Assembly: GCA_021736975.1 (NCBI GenBank)
Contig: JAIPET010000005.1
Span: 1 to 64,000 of the forward strand
Direction of reading: 5' to 3'
Length of the DNA: 64,000 nt
Source of the DNA: Candidatus Woesearchaeota archaeon
GTDB lineage: Archaea; Nanobdellota; Nanobdellia; Woesearchaeales; 21-14-0-10-32-9
Below the pieces are notes generated by a model. That model was not told the DNA's origin and did no database searches. It saw only the letters and a list, made by a program, of their open reading frames with translations. Shown piece by piece: positions 49,132-59,523 of the stretch (its first letter is position 1; each line of letters opens with the position of its first letter). Both the position numbers and the translations under genes were made by a program.

Positions 49132-51151
49132 ATGATTTGTCCGGAATATCATGATGTTCATTTTCTTCCACATCTATTTTTTTATTAATATTCATTAAAA
49201 CATAACAAGCATTGACAATGTTGTTTTTATTTGGATAATAATATTTAGTAAGTCCTTTACTTGTTGGTGTTGGAATATCAGGTAAAGTGATTCTAATAGG
49301 TGCAGTCTTTAAATAAGAAAACATTTTTTCTGTAACTCTTGAAATTATTTCTCCAGCAAAACCTCCAGAATAATGTCCACTATCTAAAACAAGAAGTCTT
49401 CCAGTTTTTTTAACAGAATCTAAGATTGTGTCTTCATCTAATGGTTTTAAAGTAATAACATTTATGTGTTCGATGTCAAATTCATTTTTTAAGCTGGATG
49501 TTGCTTTCATAGCTTCTAAGGTCATAATCGAAGTAGAAACGACAGTTATATCTTTGCCTTTTTTAATAATTTTACATTTTCCAATGTCTGTTTTGTAAAT
49601 ATTTTCAGGAACATAATCAATTAAATTGTGAAGCCATCTGTGTTCAATATAAATAATACAATTATTATCTAATACACTAGAAATTAACAAACCTTTTGCA
49701 TCGTTGGCATTTGTAGGCATAACAACTTTTAAACCAGGTATGTGTGAAAATAAAGCTTGTAAATTTTGAGAATGCTGAGCACCCTGTCCCCAACCACGTC
49801 CAATAATCATTCTGATTGTCAAAGGAACTTTTAATTTGCCTTCGAACATATAACTAAATTTTGCTGCATTATTTATTATTTGATCTAATGAAAGCAAAGA
49901 AAAATCAAGTCTTTGATGAGTTAAAATGGGTCTTAAACCTAATAATGCTGCACCTATACACATACCAGTCAAACCGTTTTCAGATACAGGCATGTCTAAA
50001 ACTCTATCTGCACCAAATTTTTTTCTCAAATTAGTTGTAGTTCCAAATATGCCTTTAGGATCTGGAACTCCTTCTCCAATAATAAAAACATTTTCATCAA
50101 AATCCATTATTTGTTCTGTAGCTTCTCTAATTGCTTCAGCATATTTTATGGTTCTATCTGTTTTTTTAGGATTTTCAAAATTGATATTTGAATCAGAATA
50201 AACATGTTTATTCAATTCCTCTTTTTTAGGAAATGAATCTTTTTTTGCTTTTTCAATAGATTTTTCAATAAGAAATTCACATTTTTTTTCATATTCTTCA
50301 ATTTCTTTTTCAGATATTAAATTATCATTTAAACATCTATTTTTAATTAATTTCAAACCATCTTTTTTTTGCCATTCAGAAATTTCAGAATTTAATCTAT
50401 AATTTAAGTGATCGTCAGGACTAGGACCGCAATGTTCAACAAATCTATATGTTTTAACTTCCAAAAATCCTGGACCTAAACCTTTTTTTATGTGGGCAGT
50501 TAATTCTTTAGTTGCTAAATATATATCATATGGGTCGTTAGATTCTACAGTAATGACTTTAAGACCGTGCGCTTTAGCAATTGAAGAAATTTCTCTTTTT
50601 GGTTGTCTTTCATTAATAGGAGTGTAAACTGAATAAAAATTATTTTCACAAATAAATAAAACTGGAAGTTTTTTTAAAGATGCAAAATTAATACTTTCGT
50701 GAAAGACACCTTCTTCTGTTGAGCCATCACCAAAAAAAACAGTGGATATTCTATTTTCTTTTTTGTAGTTTATACTAAATGCGGCGCCAGTAGCTAAAGG
50801 AATAACGCCGCCCACAATAGGTGTTGATGCGTAAAAATTAACATCTAAATCTATTAAATGCATAGAACCTCCACGACCACCACTACAACCTGTTTTTTTA
50901 CCATAAATTTCAGAAAAAAATTTATCTAAATTACCTCCTTTGGCGATGTAAGGTCCGTGTGATCTGTGTCCTGAAAAAACAATATCTTCAGTATTTAAAG
51001 CTTCACAAACACCTACTGCTGTTCCTTCTTGTCCAATTGTTAAATGAACAGGACAACGCATTTCTTGTTCAGAATATTTTTCTTGAATTTTTTCTTCAAC
51101 TTTTCTTAAGAAAATGAATTTTTTCAATAAGTTTTGAACATTATTTGTCAT
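49115..51151 (-). CDS. Fused TPP-dependent 2-oxoacid dehydrogenase E1 alpha-beta protein
   Basis: E1alpha (HLTIGQEGTAVGVCEAL...GDGSTEEGVFHE) fused to E1beta (ENVFIIGEGVPDPKGIFGTT...PVSENGLTGMCIGAALLGLRPI); start adjusted to MTNNVQN. Confidence 0.93.
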   Translation of the reverse strand: MTNNVQNLLKKFIFLRKVEEKIQEKYSEQEMRCPVHLTIGQEGTAVGVCEALNTEDIVFSGHRSHGPYIAKGGNLDKFFSEIYGKKTGCSGGRGGSMHLIDLDVNFYASTPIVGGVIPLATGAAFSINYKKENRISTVFFGDGSTEEGVFHESINFASLKKLPVLFICENNFYSVYTPINERQPKREISSIAKAHGLKVITVESNDPYDIYLATKELTAHIKKGLGPGFLEVKTYRFVEHCGPSPDDHLNYRLNSEISEWQKKDGLKLIKNRCLNDNLISEKEIEEYEKKCEFLIEKSIEKAKKDSFPKKEELNKHVYSDSNINFENPKKTDRTIKYAEAIREATEQIMDFDENVFIIGEGVPDPKGIFGTTTNLRKKFGADRVLDMPVSENGLTGMCIGAALLGLRPILTHQRLDFSLLSLDQIINNAAKFSYMFEGKLKVPLTIRMIIGRGWGQGAQHSQNLQALFSHIPGLKVVMPTNANDAKGLLISSVLDNNCIIYIEHRWLHNLIDYVPENIYKTDIGKCKIIKKGKDITVVSTSIMTLEAMKATSSLKNEFDIEHINVITLKPLDEDTILDSVKKTGRLLVLDSGHYSGGFAGEIISRVTEKMFSYLKTAPIRITLPDIPTPTSKGLTKYYYPNKNNIVNACYVLMNINKKIDVEENEHHDIPDKSFTGPF

Positions 51152-51203
51152 ATGAACATTGATGGATGAAAACATTTAAAAATATTGTCATATTCTACGA
51201 ATT

Positions 51204-52193
51204 GTGAGATTTGAAAAAATATTTATTACTGGAGGGGCGGGTTATGTAGGAAGTTTACTTGTTCCTTCGTTGCTTAAAAAAGGATATTCTGTAGTTGTAT
51301 ATGATTTATACATTTATGAGTATAAATTCGATGAACACCCAAATTTAACTCAAATTAAAGGAGATATAAGAAATAGAGAAAAAATGATTGAAGCATCAAA
51401 GAATTGTGATGCATTTATACACTTAGCTTGCATTTCTAACGATCCAAGTTTCGATTTAAACCCTGATTTAGGAAAATCAATAAATTTTGATGCTTTTCAA
51501 ATTGTTATAGATGCTTGTAAATTAAATAATATAAAAAGATTAGTTGTTGCTAGTTCTACAAGTCAATATGGTATAAAACCTCTGAATGTTGATGTTACAG
51601 AAGATATAGAAGCAGAACCAATAACAGATTATGCTAAATATAAGATAGAATGCGAAAAACTGCTAAATCAAACAGATGTTCAGGATATGGAATACGTGTT
51701 TGTTAGACCTGCTACACTATGCGGATATGCTCCTCGTCTAAGATTAGATTTATCGGTTAATATATTGACAATAAATGCTCTAGTAAATAAAAAAATAAAA
51801 ATATTTGGCGGAGATCAAATGAGACCTGCTTTAAATATAAAAGACATGGTAAGATTTTATGAATTAATGCTAGAAATTGAAGGAGAAAAAATTCACAAAC
51901 AAGCATTCAATGTTTCTTATGCAAATAAAACAATAAAAGAAATAGCTCAAGAAGTAAAAGATACATTAAATGATAAAGAAGTTGTTTTTGAAGTACTTCC
52001 ATCATCAGATAAAAGATCATATCATGTTAATACAAATAAAATGAAATTGATGTTGAATTTTGAATGTAAATATGATTTTATAGATGCAATACTTTCAATA
52101 AAAGAAGCATACGAAAAAGGTTTAATAGTAAATGGTTTAGAAAATTCGTTTTATCATAATATAAAAAGAATGAAAGAAGTTGATTTAAAATGA
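51204..52193 (+). CDS. NAD-dependent sugar epimerase/dehydratase (SDR)
   Basis: ITGGAGYVGSLLVP, ASSTSQYG, YAKYKIECE; GTG start. Confidence 0.9.
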   Translation: MRFEKIFITGGAGYVGSLLVPSLLKKGYSVVVYDLYIYEYKFDEHPNLTQIKGDIRNREKMIEASKNCDAFIHLACISNDPSFDLNPDLGKSINFDAFQIVIDACKLNNIKRLVVASSTSQYGIKPLNVDVTEDIEAEPITDYAKYKIECEKLLNQTDVQDMEYVFVRPATLCGYAPRLRLDLSVNILTINALVNKKIKIFGGDQMRPALNIKDMVRFYELMLEIEGEKIHKQAFNVSYANKTIKEIAQEVKDTLNDKEVVFEVLPSSDKRSYHVNTNKMKLMLNFECKYDFIDAILSIKEAYEKGLIVNGLENSFYHNIKRMKEVDLK

Positions 52194-53179
52194 GCAAAGT
52201 TGTTGTTATTGGAAGTAATTCTTTTTCTGGAAGTAACTTTATTTCCCATTTAATAAAAAATTCAAAATATGATATTGTTGGAATAAGTAGATCTGCTGAA
52301 AAATCAGATGTTTTTCTTACATATAAAAAACAACCTTTAGAAAGATTTACATTTCACCAATTAGACTTAAATAAAGACATAAAAAAAATATTAGACTTAT
52401 TAGATGAATTACAACCAGAATATATTGTAAATTTTGCTTCTCAAAGCATGGTTGGACAAAGTTGGGATCATCCTGATCATTGGTATAAAACTAATGTGTT
52501 ATCCATAGTACATTTAGTTAATGCACTAAAAGAAAAAAAATATTTAAAGAAATATGTTCATGTTTCAACACCAGAAGTATATGGTAGTTGTTCAGGTTCT
52601 GTTAATGAATCACATCCTCACAATCCAAGTACACCATATGCGGGTTCTCGAGCTGCTGCTGATGATTTTATTCAAATGCTTATAAAACAATTTAATTTTC
52701 CCGCAGTGTTTACAAGAGCTGCTAATGTTTATGGTCCAGGGCAACAATTATTTAAGATAATTCCTAGATCAATAATTTACATGAAATTAGGGAAAAAAAT
52801 TCCTTTACATGGTGGTGGATTTGCAAGAAGATCATTTATTCATATTGATGATGTGGCTGTTGCTACAAAAAAAATTATGGAGTGTGCAAAACCAGGCGAA
52901 ATTTATCATTTATCCACGCCACAACTTATATCTATTAAGGATATTGTTGGTTTAATTGCAAAACATCTAAATTTGAAATTTTCTGAAGTTGTTGAAGACG
53001 TCGAAACAAGGAGAGGACTTGATGATGCGTATATTCTTGATTCATCTAAAGCGAAAAAAGAGTTTGATTGGGAAGCAAAAGTTTCACTTGAAGAAGGTTT
53101 AAGTGATGTAATTAAATGGGTTGAAGACTATTGGGACATTATTTCTAAAGAACAATTAGAATATGTTCACGAGGAATAA
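52190..53179 (+). CDS. NAD-dependent nucleotide-sugar dehydratase (GDP-mannose 4,6-dehydratase-like)
   Basis: VIGSNSFSGSNFISHL, FASQSMVGQSWDHPDHWYKTNV, VSTPEVYGS. Confidence 0.88.
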   Translation: MSKVVVIGSNSFSGSNFISHLIKNSKYDIVGISRSAEKSDVFLTYKKQPLERFTFHQLDLNKDIKKILDLLDELQPEYIVNFASQSMVGQSWDHPDHWYKTNVLSIVHLVNALKEKKYLKKYVHVSTPEVYGSCSGSVNESHPHNPSTPYAGSRAAADDFIQMLIKQFNFPAVFTRAANVYGPGQQLFKIIPRSIIYMKLGKKIPLHGGGFARRSFIHIDDVAVATKKIMECAKPGEIYHLSTPQLISIKDIVGLIAKHLNLKFSEVVEDVETRRGLDDAYILDSSKAKKEFDWEAKVSLEEGLSDVIKWVEDYWDIISKEQLEYVHEE

Positions 53180-53182
53180 AAA

Positions 53183-54373
53183 ATGAATGATATTAAATAT
53201 ACTGTGCGAGTTGCTTGCGGTGTTTGTGAAATGCCTTTTTCTAAACCAGTTATGTATCTTCCAAAATTTCCTTTAACAGAACTATTTGTTAATGAAAAAC
53301 CTGAAAAGTTATCAGGTTATCTCGATCAAGAATTTCATATTTGTTCTAATTGCGGTCATGGTCAATTATCAAATGTAATTGCTCCTGAACAATTATATTC
53401 TCCTTCTGCATATTTTTTTAGAACATCTACCAGTACTTCTGCTTCAAAATGTAATGATTTTTTTTTATCATTTATTAAAAAAGTTGTTGATAATAAAAAG
53501 TTTATTTCTGCAGTCGAAATTGGATGTAGTGATCTTTATTTGCTCAAACAATTATCTTTTTGTACTCAAAAATTTATAGGAATAGATCCTATATTAAAAG
53601 GTAAAGAAAAAGAATTTTCTGAAGAAAATGTTTTTGTATATGGTGATTTATATGAACATATTGCAGAAGATATTTCATTAAAAGATTCTTTAGTTATTAG
53701 TAGTCATACTGTTGAGCATATTGAAAATCCTAAAAAAATGTTTAAGAAAATGATTGAGAAATCATCTGATGAAACCGTTTTTATTCATCAATTTCCAAGT
53801 CTCGAATATTTAATAGATGATGCTCGTTTTGATCAAGTATTTCATCAACATTTAAACTATTTTTCTCTTAATTCTGTAAAATATATGCTTAATGAAATAG
53901 GTGCCGAGCTTGTTGATTACACTTTTAATCCTAGACACTGGGGCTCATTACTTATTGCTTTTAAAAAATCAAAAAAGCAAAATATTTTGTCAAAAACAGA
54001 TTTAATAAATTATGGTTTAATCAGAGCTAAAAAAGAACATGCTCATTTTTGCAATATTATGAATTTTACAAAAGATCAACTTGAGCAAATAAAAAGTCCT
54101 GTATATATTTTTGGTGCAGCACTAATGTTACCTATATTGAGTTATTATCTTAAAAATGATTTTTCCTTAATAATTGCTATTGTTGATGATGATTCAAGTA
54201 AAAAAGGAAGATATTATATTAATTTAAAAACACAAATTATTAATACAAGTGATATTTCTTCATTTGAGGACGCAGTGATACTTTTAGGCATTTTAAATCA
54301 TTCAAGAAGAGTGATGAAAAGAATTATTGAATTAAATCCTAAAAAAATAATTATACCAATACAAACGATGTGA
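53183..54373 (+). CDS. Zinc-binding sugar C-methyltransferase-like protein
   Basis: N-terminal CGVC...CSNCGHGQL, central SAM domain AVEIGCSDLYLLKQL, C-terminal IFGAALMLPILSYYL; resembles the TylC3/NovU architecture. Confidence 0.85.
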   Translation: MNDIKYTVRVACGVCEMPFSKPVMYLPKFPLTELFVNEKPEKLSGYLDQEFHICSNCGHGQLSNVIAPEQLYSPSAYFFRTSTSTSASKCNDFFLSFIKKVVDNKKFISAVEIGCSDLYLLKQLSFCTQKFIGIDPILKGKEKEFSEENVFVYGDLYEHIAEDISLKDSLVISSHTVEHIENPKKMFKKMIEKSSDETVFIHQFPSLEYLIDDARFDQVFHQHLNYFSLNSVKYMLNEIGAELVDYTFNPRHWGSLLIAFKKSKKQNILSKTDLINYGLIRAKKEHAHFCNIMNFTKDQLEQIKSPVYIFGAALMLPILSYYLKNDFSLIIAIVDDDSSKKGRYYINLKTQIINTSDISSFEDAVILLGILNHSRRVMKRIIELNPKKIIIPIQTM

Positions 54374-54377
54374 TGAT

Positions 54378-55157
54378 ATGAATTTAGAACTTAAAGGGAA
54401 AAAAGCTTTAATAACTGGTGCTGGAAGAGGTCTTGGTGCATCAATAGCAATAAATCTCGCAAAAGAAGGAGTTCAAGTTGCAATTATTTCTCGTTCAAAA
54501 AGTGATTTAAATCTTCTTATTAAAAAAATGGATGGCGAAGGTCATTATGCTTTTGAATGCGATCTTTTAGAAGAAAATTCTGCTAAAACAGTTGTTGAGG
54601 ACATTCAAAAAAACTTTGGAAATGTTGAAATTCTTATCAATAATGTTGGTGGAACATTAAATATAAAAGATCCTTTTTGTTCTATTGAAGATTGGAGAAA
54701 AGTATGGAAACTTAATATGGAAACAACTATTGAATTTACTAATTTACTTTCTCCTCATATGATAAATCAATCTTGGGGAAGAATTGTGAATATATCTTCA
54801 ATTTCATCATTAGAAAATCAAGGTCCTGTAACTTATTGTTCTGTTAAAGCAGCTCTTACTGCATATACTAGAAGTATGGGTCGTGTTCTCTCAGCAAAAG
54901 GAGTTGTTATGACATCTGTGTTACCTGGTGCGGTATTTACAGAAGGAGGATATTGGGATATTACTTCAAAAAAAGATCCAGAACATGTAAAAAAATATCT
55001 TTCTGAACGAATGTCAATAGGACGATTTGGAAAAGTGGATGAAATAGGATCTGTTGTTACTTTTCTTTGTTCGAATCAAGCTTCTTTTTTTGTAGGATCA
55101 GCAATTCTTGTAGATGGTGGACAAGGAAAATGTTTTAATGACGGAACGAGGAATTAA
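54378..55157 (+). CDS. SDR-family oxidoreductase
   Basis: TGAGRGLG, NNVGG, YCSVKAAL, LVDGGQG. Confidence 0.93.
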   Translation: MNLELKGKKALITGAGRGLGASIAINLAKEGVQVAIISRSKSDLNLLIKKMDGEGHYAFECDLLEENSAKTVVEDIQKNFGNVEILINNVGGTLNIKDPFCSIEDWRKVWKLNMETTIEFTNLLSPHMINQSWGRIVNISSISSLENQGPVTYCSVKAALTAYTRSMGRVLSAKGVVMTSVLPGAVFTEGGYWDITSKKDPEHVKKYLSERMSIGRFGKVDEIGSVVTFLCSNQASFFVGSAILVDGGQGKCFNDGTRN

Positions 55158-55159
55158 CT

Positions 55160-55939
55160 ATGAAAACAAATGGAGATTTAAGATATGCTATTGCAAATAC
55201 TGTGTATTCTGCTGGCGAAGGACATATTCCGAGTGCTTATTCTATTATAGATATTATTAATGTAATTTATGGTAAATTTTTAAATATTAATAAAAATGAC
55301 GTTACTAATAAAGATAGAGATTATTTTATTCTTAGTAAAGGTCATGGTGCTGTAGCATATTATGTTGTTCTTGAAAAATATGGATTTATTACAAAAGAAG
55401 ATTTAATGACTAAAAGCAAAGAAAATGCTATTTTAGGCGGTCATCCTGATTGCACAAAAGTTCCTGGGGTGGAGGCATCAACAGGATCTTTAGGTCATGG
55501 TGCAGTTACAGCATTAGGGATTGCATTGGGATTAAAAATTAAACAACAAAAAAATAAGGTTATAACCATTATAGGTGATGGAGAAAGCAATGAAGGTTCA
55601 ATTTGGGAATCTGCTCTTGTAGCTGCAAATCTTAAATTGGGAAACTTATGTTATGTTATTGATAATAATAAATCTACAGAACAAATTCTTCCAATGACAG
55701 ATATGGCTAAAAAATGGGAATCTTTTGGTTGGGAAGTTTACGAAATAGATGGTCATGATGAAGAAGAAATTTTAAAAACATTTCAAAAAATTGATTTTTC
55801 TTATGTTGGAAAACCTAAACTCATAATTGCAAATACAATAAAAGGAAAAGGTGTTAGTTTTATTGAAGGTCATGGACCTTGGCACCATAAAGTTCCTTCT
55901 GATGAAGAACTTCAAGCAATAAAAGAGGAGTTGTTATAA
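55160..55939 (+). CDS. Transketolase N-terminal subunit
   Basis: AGEGHIPSAYS, LSKGHGAVAYY, GGHPDCTKVPGVEASTGSLGHG, GDGESNEGSIWE. Confidence 0.94.
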   Translation: MKTNGDLRYAIANTVYSAGEGHIPSAYSIIDIINVIYGKFLNINKNDVTNKDRDYFILSKGHGAVAYYVVLEKYGFITKEDLMTKSKENAILGGHPDCTKVPGVEASTGSLGHGAVTALGIALGLKIKQQKNKVITIIGDGESNEGSIWESALVAANLKLGNLCYVIDNNKSTEQILPMTDMAKKWESFGWEVYEIDGHDEEEILKTFQKIDFSYVGKPKLIIANTIKGKGVSFIEGHGPWHHKVPSDEELQAIKEELL

Positions 55940-56892
55940 TGAGTGAAAATATTTTTAATCAAACAAGTAAAAATCTTAAGAAAAAAATGAGACAAGAGTT
56001 TGCAGATACAATGTTGGAAGTTGGAATGAAAGATGAAAATCTTGTTGTTCTAATAGGAGACATAAGTCATTTTGTTCTACAACCTTTTGCAAAAGCATGT
56101 CCGAATAGATTTTATAATATTGGTATTTGTGAACAAACTATTACAAATATGGCTGCAGGTCTTTCTAAAGTGGGATTTTATCCAGTAATACACACTATTA
56201 ATCCATTTATTGTTGAAAGATCTTTTGAACAACTTAAATTAGATTTTGGTTATCAAAAATTAGGAATTAATATTATTACTGTAGGTAGTGCATTTGATTA
56301 TGGCGCTTTAGGATCTACACATCATTGTTATGGAGATTTTGCTCTTCTAAAAACAATAGAGAATATGCAAATTATTTATCCTGCATCTTGCGAAGAGTTT
56401 AATACTTTGTTCAAGCAAACATATGCAAATGGATTTCCAACTTTTTTTAGAATTCCTGAAGCTCAACATCAAATGGATTTGGGAAATATTACTTTCGGAA
56501 AAGGAGTTTTAGTTAGAGAAGGAAAAAATGTAACTATTATTGCAATAGGTCCTCAACTTAAAACAGCTATTGAAGCTGCAAATATGCTTGCAAAAGACAA
56601 TATTTCTGCAGAGATTATTTATTTACATACTATCAGACCTTTTGATAAAGAATTAGTAAATAAAAGCATCAACAAGACAAAAAAATGTATTGTTATTGAA
56701 GAACATGGTAAATATGGTGGTGTTTTTGACGATGTATTAAGAGAGTCAAAAGATATTATGAATGTAAAATATAGATCTATTAACATAGGAGATAAATTTA
56801 TTCACAAGTATGGCACTTACAAACAACATTGTGAACGACTTGGTTTTACGCCAGAAAATATTTGTGATAAAATTAAAAAGGAGTTGCTTTGA
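55939..56892 (+). CDS. Transketolase C-terminal subunit
   Basis: RFYNIGICEQTITNMAAGLSKVGFYPVIHTI; LHTIRPFD; 1-bp overlap with the N subunit. Confidence 0.94.
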   Translation: MSENIFNQTSKNLKKKMRQEFADTMLEVGMKDENLVVLIGDISHFVLQPFAKACPNRFYNIGICEQTITNMAAGLSKVGFYPVIHTINPFIVERSFEQLKLDFGYQKLGINIITVGSAFDYGALGSTHHCYGDFALLKTIENMQIIYPASCEEFNTLFKQTYANGFPTFFRIPEAQHQMDLGNITFGKGVLVREGKNVTIIAIGPQLKTAIEAANMLAKDNISAEIIYLHTIRPFDKELVNKSINKTKKCIVIEEHGKYGGVFDDVLRESKDIMNVKYRSINIGDKFIHKYGTYKQHCERLGFTPENICDKIKKELL

Positions 56893-56893
56893 A

Positions 56894-57796
56894 ATGGGAA
56901 TGCCAAAATCTATAATTGCTTATTTAATGAATGAGGGGCTGAAAAGACCTTTTTCAGGAAGTGTTCTTACTTTAGGAACTCAAGATGTATATATAACATA
57001 TGCTGAGTTGCAAAAACTTGCAAAAAAGTACGGTTTTAAATTAAAGAATGTTAAGAAAACTTTATCTTCAAAAAAAGAATTTGCTAGCGAAAATTTTATT
57101 TCAGATGTTTGTCTTTTTGAATCTTTAGGTTTCTCTCATGTTCAAAGTTTAGATTTATCAAAATATGAATCTTCAAACATAATTTTCGATCTTAATTCTG
57201 AAAAAATTCCTTCAAAATATAAAGAATCATTTGACGTTATTTTCGATGGAGGAACTATTGAACATGTTTTTCATACACCAAATTTTTTAAAAAACACTTT
57301 TAATTTTTTGAAAGTAAACGGTCGAATGATTCATTTTACACCATCATCAAATACTTTGGATCATGGATTTTTTATGTTTTCTCCGACTTTTTTTTATGAT
57401 TATTACAAATCTAACAATTATGAAATTATAACTTCTCAAGTAGGTAGAGCTAGAACAAATACTAATTTTGGTTTTGTTGAAATAAGCAATTATTTTCCTG
57501 GTTGCTTATCAACTATAGGTATTGGCGGTCTTGATGATTCAACTTATATACTTTTTTTTACTATTAAAAAAACAAAAAAATCTACTTGTATGAAAATACC
57601 TCAACAAGGGGCTTATAATATTTTATGGGAGAGTAATCAGAAGAAAAAATATTCAAATAAAACAGCTTTATGGAATAACTTGATTAAATTTTCTTCTCAA
57701 CATCCTTTACTTTATAAGTTTATTATAAATTCAAAATTACTAATAATAAACGGTAGAAGAAAAGGTTTAGGTTTAAAAGTAGTTCGTCGTTATTAA
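56894..57796 (+). CDS. Putative SAM-dependent methyltransferase
   Basis: VLTLGTQDVY, FDVIFDGGTIEHVFHTPNFLKNTFNFLKVNGRMIHFTPS; start adjusted to MGMPKS. Confidence 0.75.
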   Translation: MGMPKSIIAYLMNEGLKRPFSGSVLTLGTQDVYITYAELQKLAKKYGFKLKNVKKTLSSKKEFASENFISDVCLFESLGFSHVQSLDLSKYESSNIIFDLNSEKIPSKYKESFDVIFDGGTIEHVFHTPNFLKNTFNFLKVNGRMIHFTPSSNTLDHGFFMFSPTFFYDYYKSNNYEIITSQVGRARTNTNFGFVEISNYFPGCLSTIGIGGLDDSTYILFFTIKKTKKSTCMKIPQQGAYNILWESNQKKKYSNKTALWNNLIKFSSQHPLLYKFIINSKLLIINGRRKGLGLKVVRRY

Positions 57797-57809
57797 TATA
57801 ATATTTAAA

Positions 57810-58634
57810 ATGAAACAAAAAAACTATTATAATTACAAAAATGATGTTTTTGTTATTTTTGGCGGTGCAAAAGATATAGGTATGTGTATTGCAAAAAGTT
57901 TCTTTGATTCAGGTGCAAAAGTTATTGTTGTAGATATTGAACCTATTGAGTCTGAATTTTTTTTTTTTTATCAAGCTGATTTAACAAATGAATCAGATGT
58001 AAAAAAACTTGTTGAAAAAATTCTTCTTAAATATAAAAAAATAGATGTTTTAATTAATAATGTGCGTGGAAAAAGATTTAAAAGTGATGATGCTTTGGAT
58101 TTTTCATTAGATGTTTGGATGAATAGTTTAAGTACTATTTTGGGAGGTTCGTATATTGTTGCAAAATACTTTATTCCAGTTATGATAAAACAAAAAAAAG
58201 GAGTTATTTTAAATTTAGCATCTATATCTGGAAATCTTATAGGAGATGAAGATATCAGTTATCACGTTGCAAAGGCAGGGTTAATACAATTCACAAAATA
58301 TATTTCCACTAAATATGGAAAATTCAATATACGTGCAAATTGTATATCTCCAGGATTCATAGTGAAAGATCAAAATTTAGAAAGATTTAACAATAAAGAA
58401 AATGATGATTATAAAAAAACAGCACTCTTATCACATCCTTTAAGAAGAATTGGTGTTGTAGATGATGTGGCTAAAGCAGCATTGTTTTTGTGCTCAGATG
58501 ATGCATCATTTATTACAGGTCAAGATTTTATTGTTGATGGGGGTTTAACAAATAATGATCCTTGGGCATTAGCAAATAATATTAGAAATTATTTAAATAA
58601 TCCAAATAAGGAGCGAGTTTATGACAGTAAATAA
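57810..58634 (+). CDS. SDR-family oxidoreductase
   Basis: FGGAKDIGMCIAKSF, NNVRG, YHVAKAGL, IVDGGLTN. Confidence 0.9.
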   Translation: MKQKNYYNYKNDVFVIFGGAKDIGMCIAKSFFDSGAKVIVVDIEPIESEFFFFYQADLTNESDVKKLVEKILLKYKKIDVLINNVRGKRFKSDDALDFSLDVWMNSLSTILGGSYIVAKYFIPVMIKQKKGVILNLASISGNLIGDEDISYHVAKAGLIQFTKYISTKYGKFNIRANCISPGFIVKDQNLERFNNKENDDYKKTALLSHPLRRIGVVDDVAKAALFLCSDDASFITGQDFIVDGGLTNNDPWALANNIRNYLNNPNKERVYDSK

Positions 58635-59523
58635 AAATTCAATTTTAGGCGTTCTTGATTTATCTAAACACACAAAACTAGGAGAATTATTAATTTTTAT
58701 TGAGAATATTAAGATTAAAAAAAACACATCTACATTTAAAAATATAGATGTTGCCATTTTGAGTGATGATAAAACTAAATTGTTTACTGTTCAATTACCT
58801 ATATTATATAATTATCTTAAAATTAATACTTGTTTTTTATTTGAATCAAAAAATATTTTTAAAGAATTTATTAATAAACACAAAACAGAATATTATAATA
58901 TATATCCCTCTACAATAAATTATGTTGAGCAGGAAAATCCACTAGATTCAACATTTGAATCTAGAAATTTTTTTAAAAAGAAAAACAAAATTCCTTATTT
59001 AAGCTCTCTTTCAAAAAAATTCAGTTCTACAAATATGTCCTTAACTAAGCAGTTAAAAAATAATTATTCAGTTGTTGTTCATCTTAAAAATTCAACATCC
59101 AAACATAAAGAAAGTGATGCTATTCAAAATGAATGGTTTGCTTTTTTTGATTATTTTAAATCAGAAAATATTTTATTTTTTTTGATAGGTGCTGATGATA
59201 TCATTGACAAAATAAAGAAATTATCTAATATTATAATAACAAGAGATATAGGATTAAATATTGTGGATGATTTAATCTTAATTGAACATGCAGATTTATT
59301 TATGGGTATGTGTAGCGGCCCATTTCAAATAGCTTTGTTTAACAAAAAACCTTACATTGTTTTTAAAAATCCTGATCATCATAAAGAAGAGATGAAAAAG
59401 GAAATTGGTGATAAAAATAAATATATTTTTGCAGCTAACAATCAAAATATTTATAGAGAAGTTGAGTCATTTAACTCTTTGAAAAACAAATTTAGCGCAG
59501 TATATAAAAAGGTGCATCGATGA
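58621..59523 (+). CDS. Putative glycosyltransferase-like protein (GT-B-like, divergent), member 1
   Basis: N-term ILGVLDLSKHTKLGELLIF; C-term DLFMGMCSGPFQIALFNKKPYIVFKNP resembling GT9/GT-B acceptor-site patterns. Confidence 0.55.
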   Translation: MTVNKNSILGVLDLSKHTKLGELLIFIENIKIKKNTSTFKNIDVAILSDDKTKLFTVQLPILYNYLKINTCFLFESKNIFKEFINKHKTEYYNIYPSTINYVEQENPLDSTFESRNFFKKKNKIPYLSSLSKKFSSTNMSLTKQLKNNYSVVVHLKNSTSKHKESDAIQNEWFAFFDYFKSENILFFLIGADDIIDKIKKLSNIIITRDIGLNIVDDLILIEHADLFMGMCSGPFQIALFNKKPYIVFKNPDHHKEEMKKEIGDKNKYIFAANNQNIYREVESFNSLKNKFSAVYKKVHR

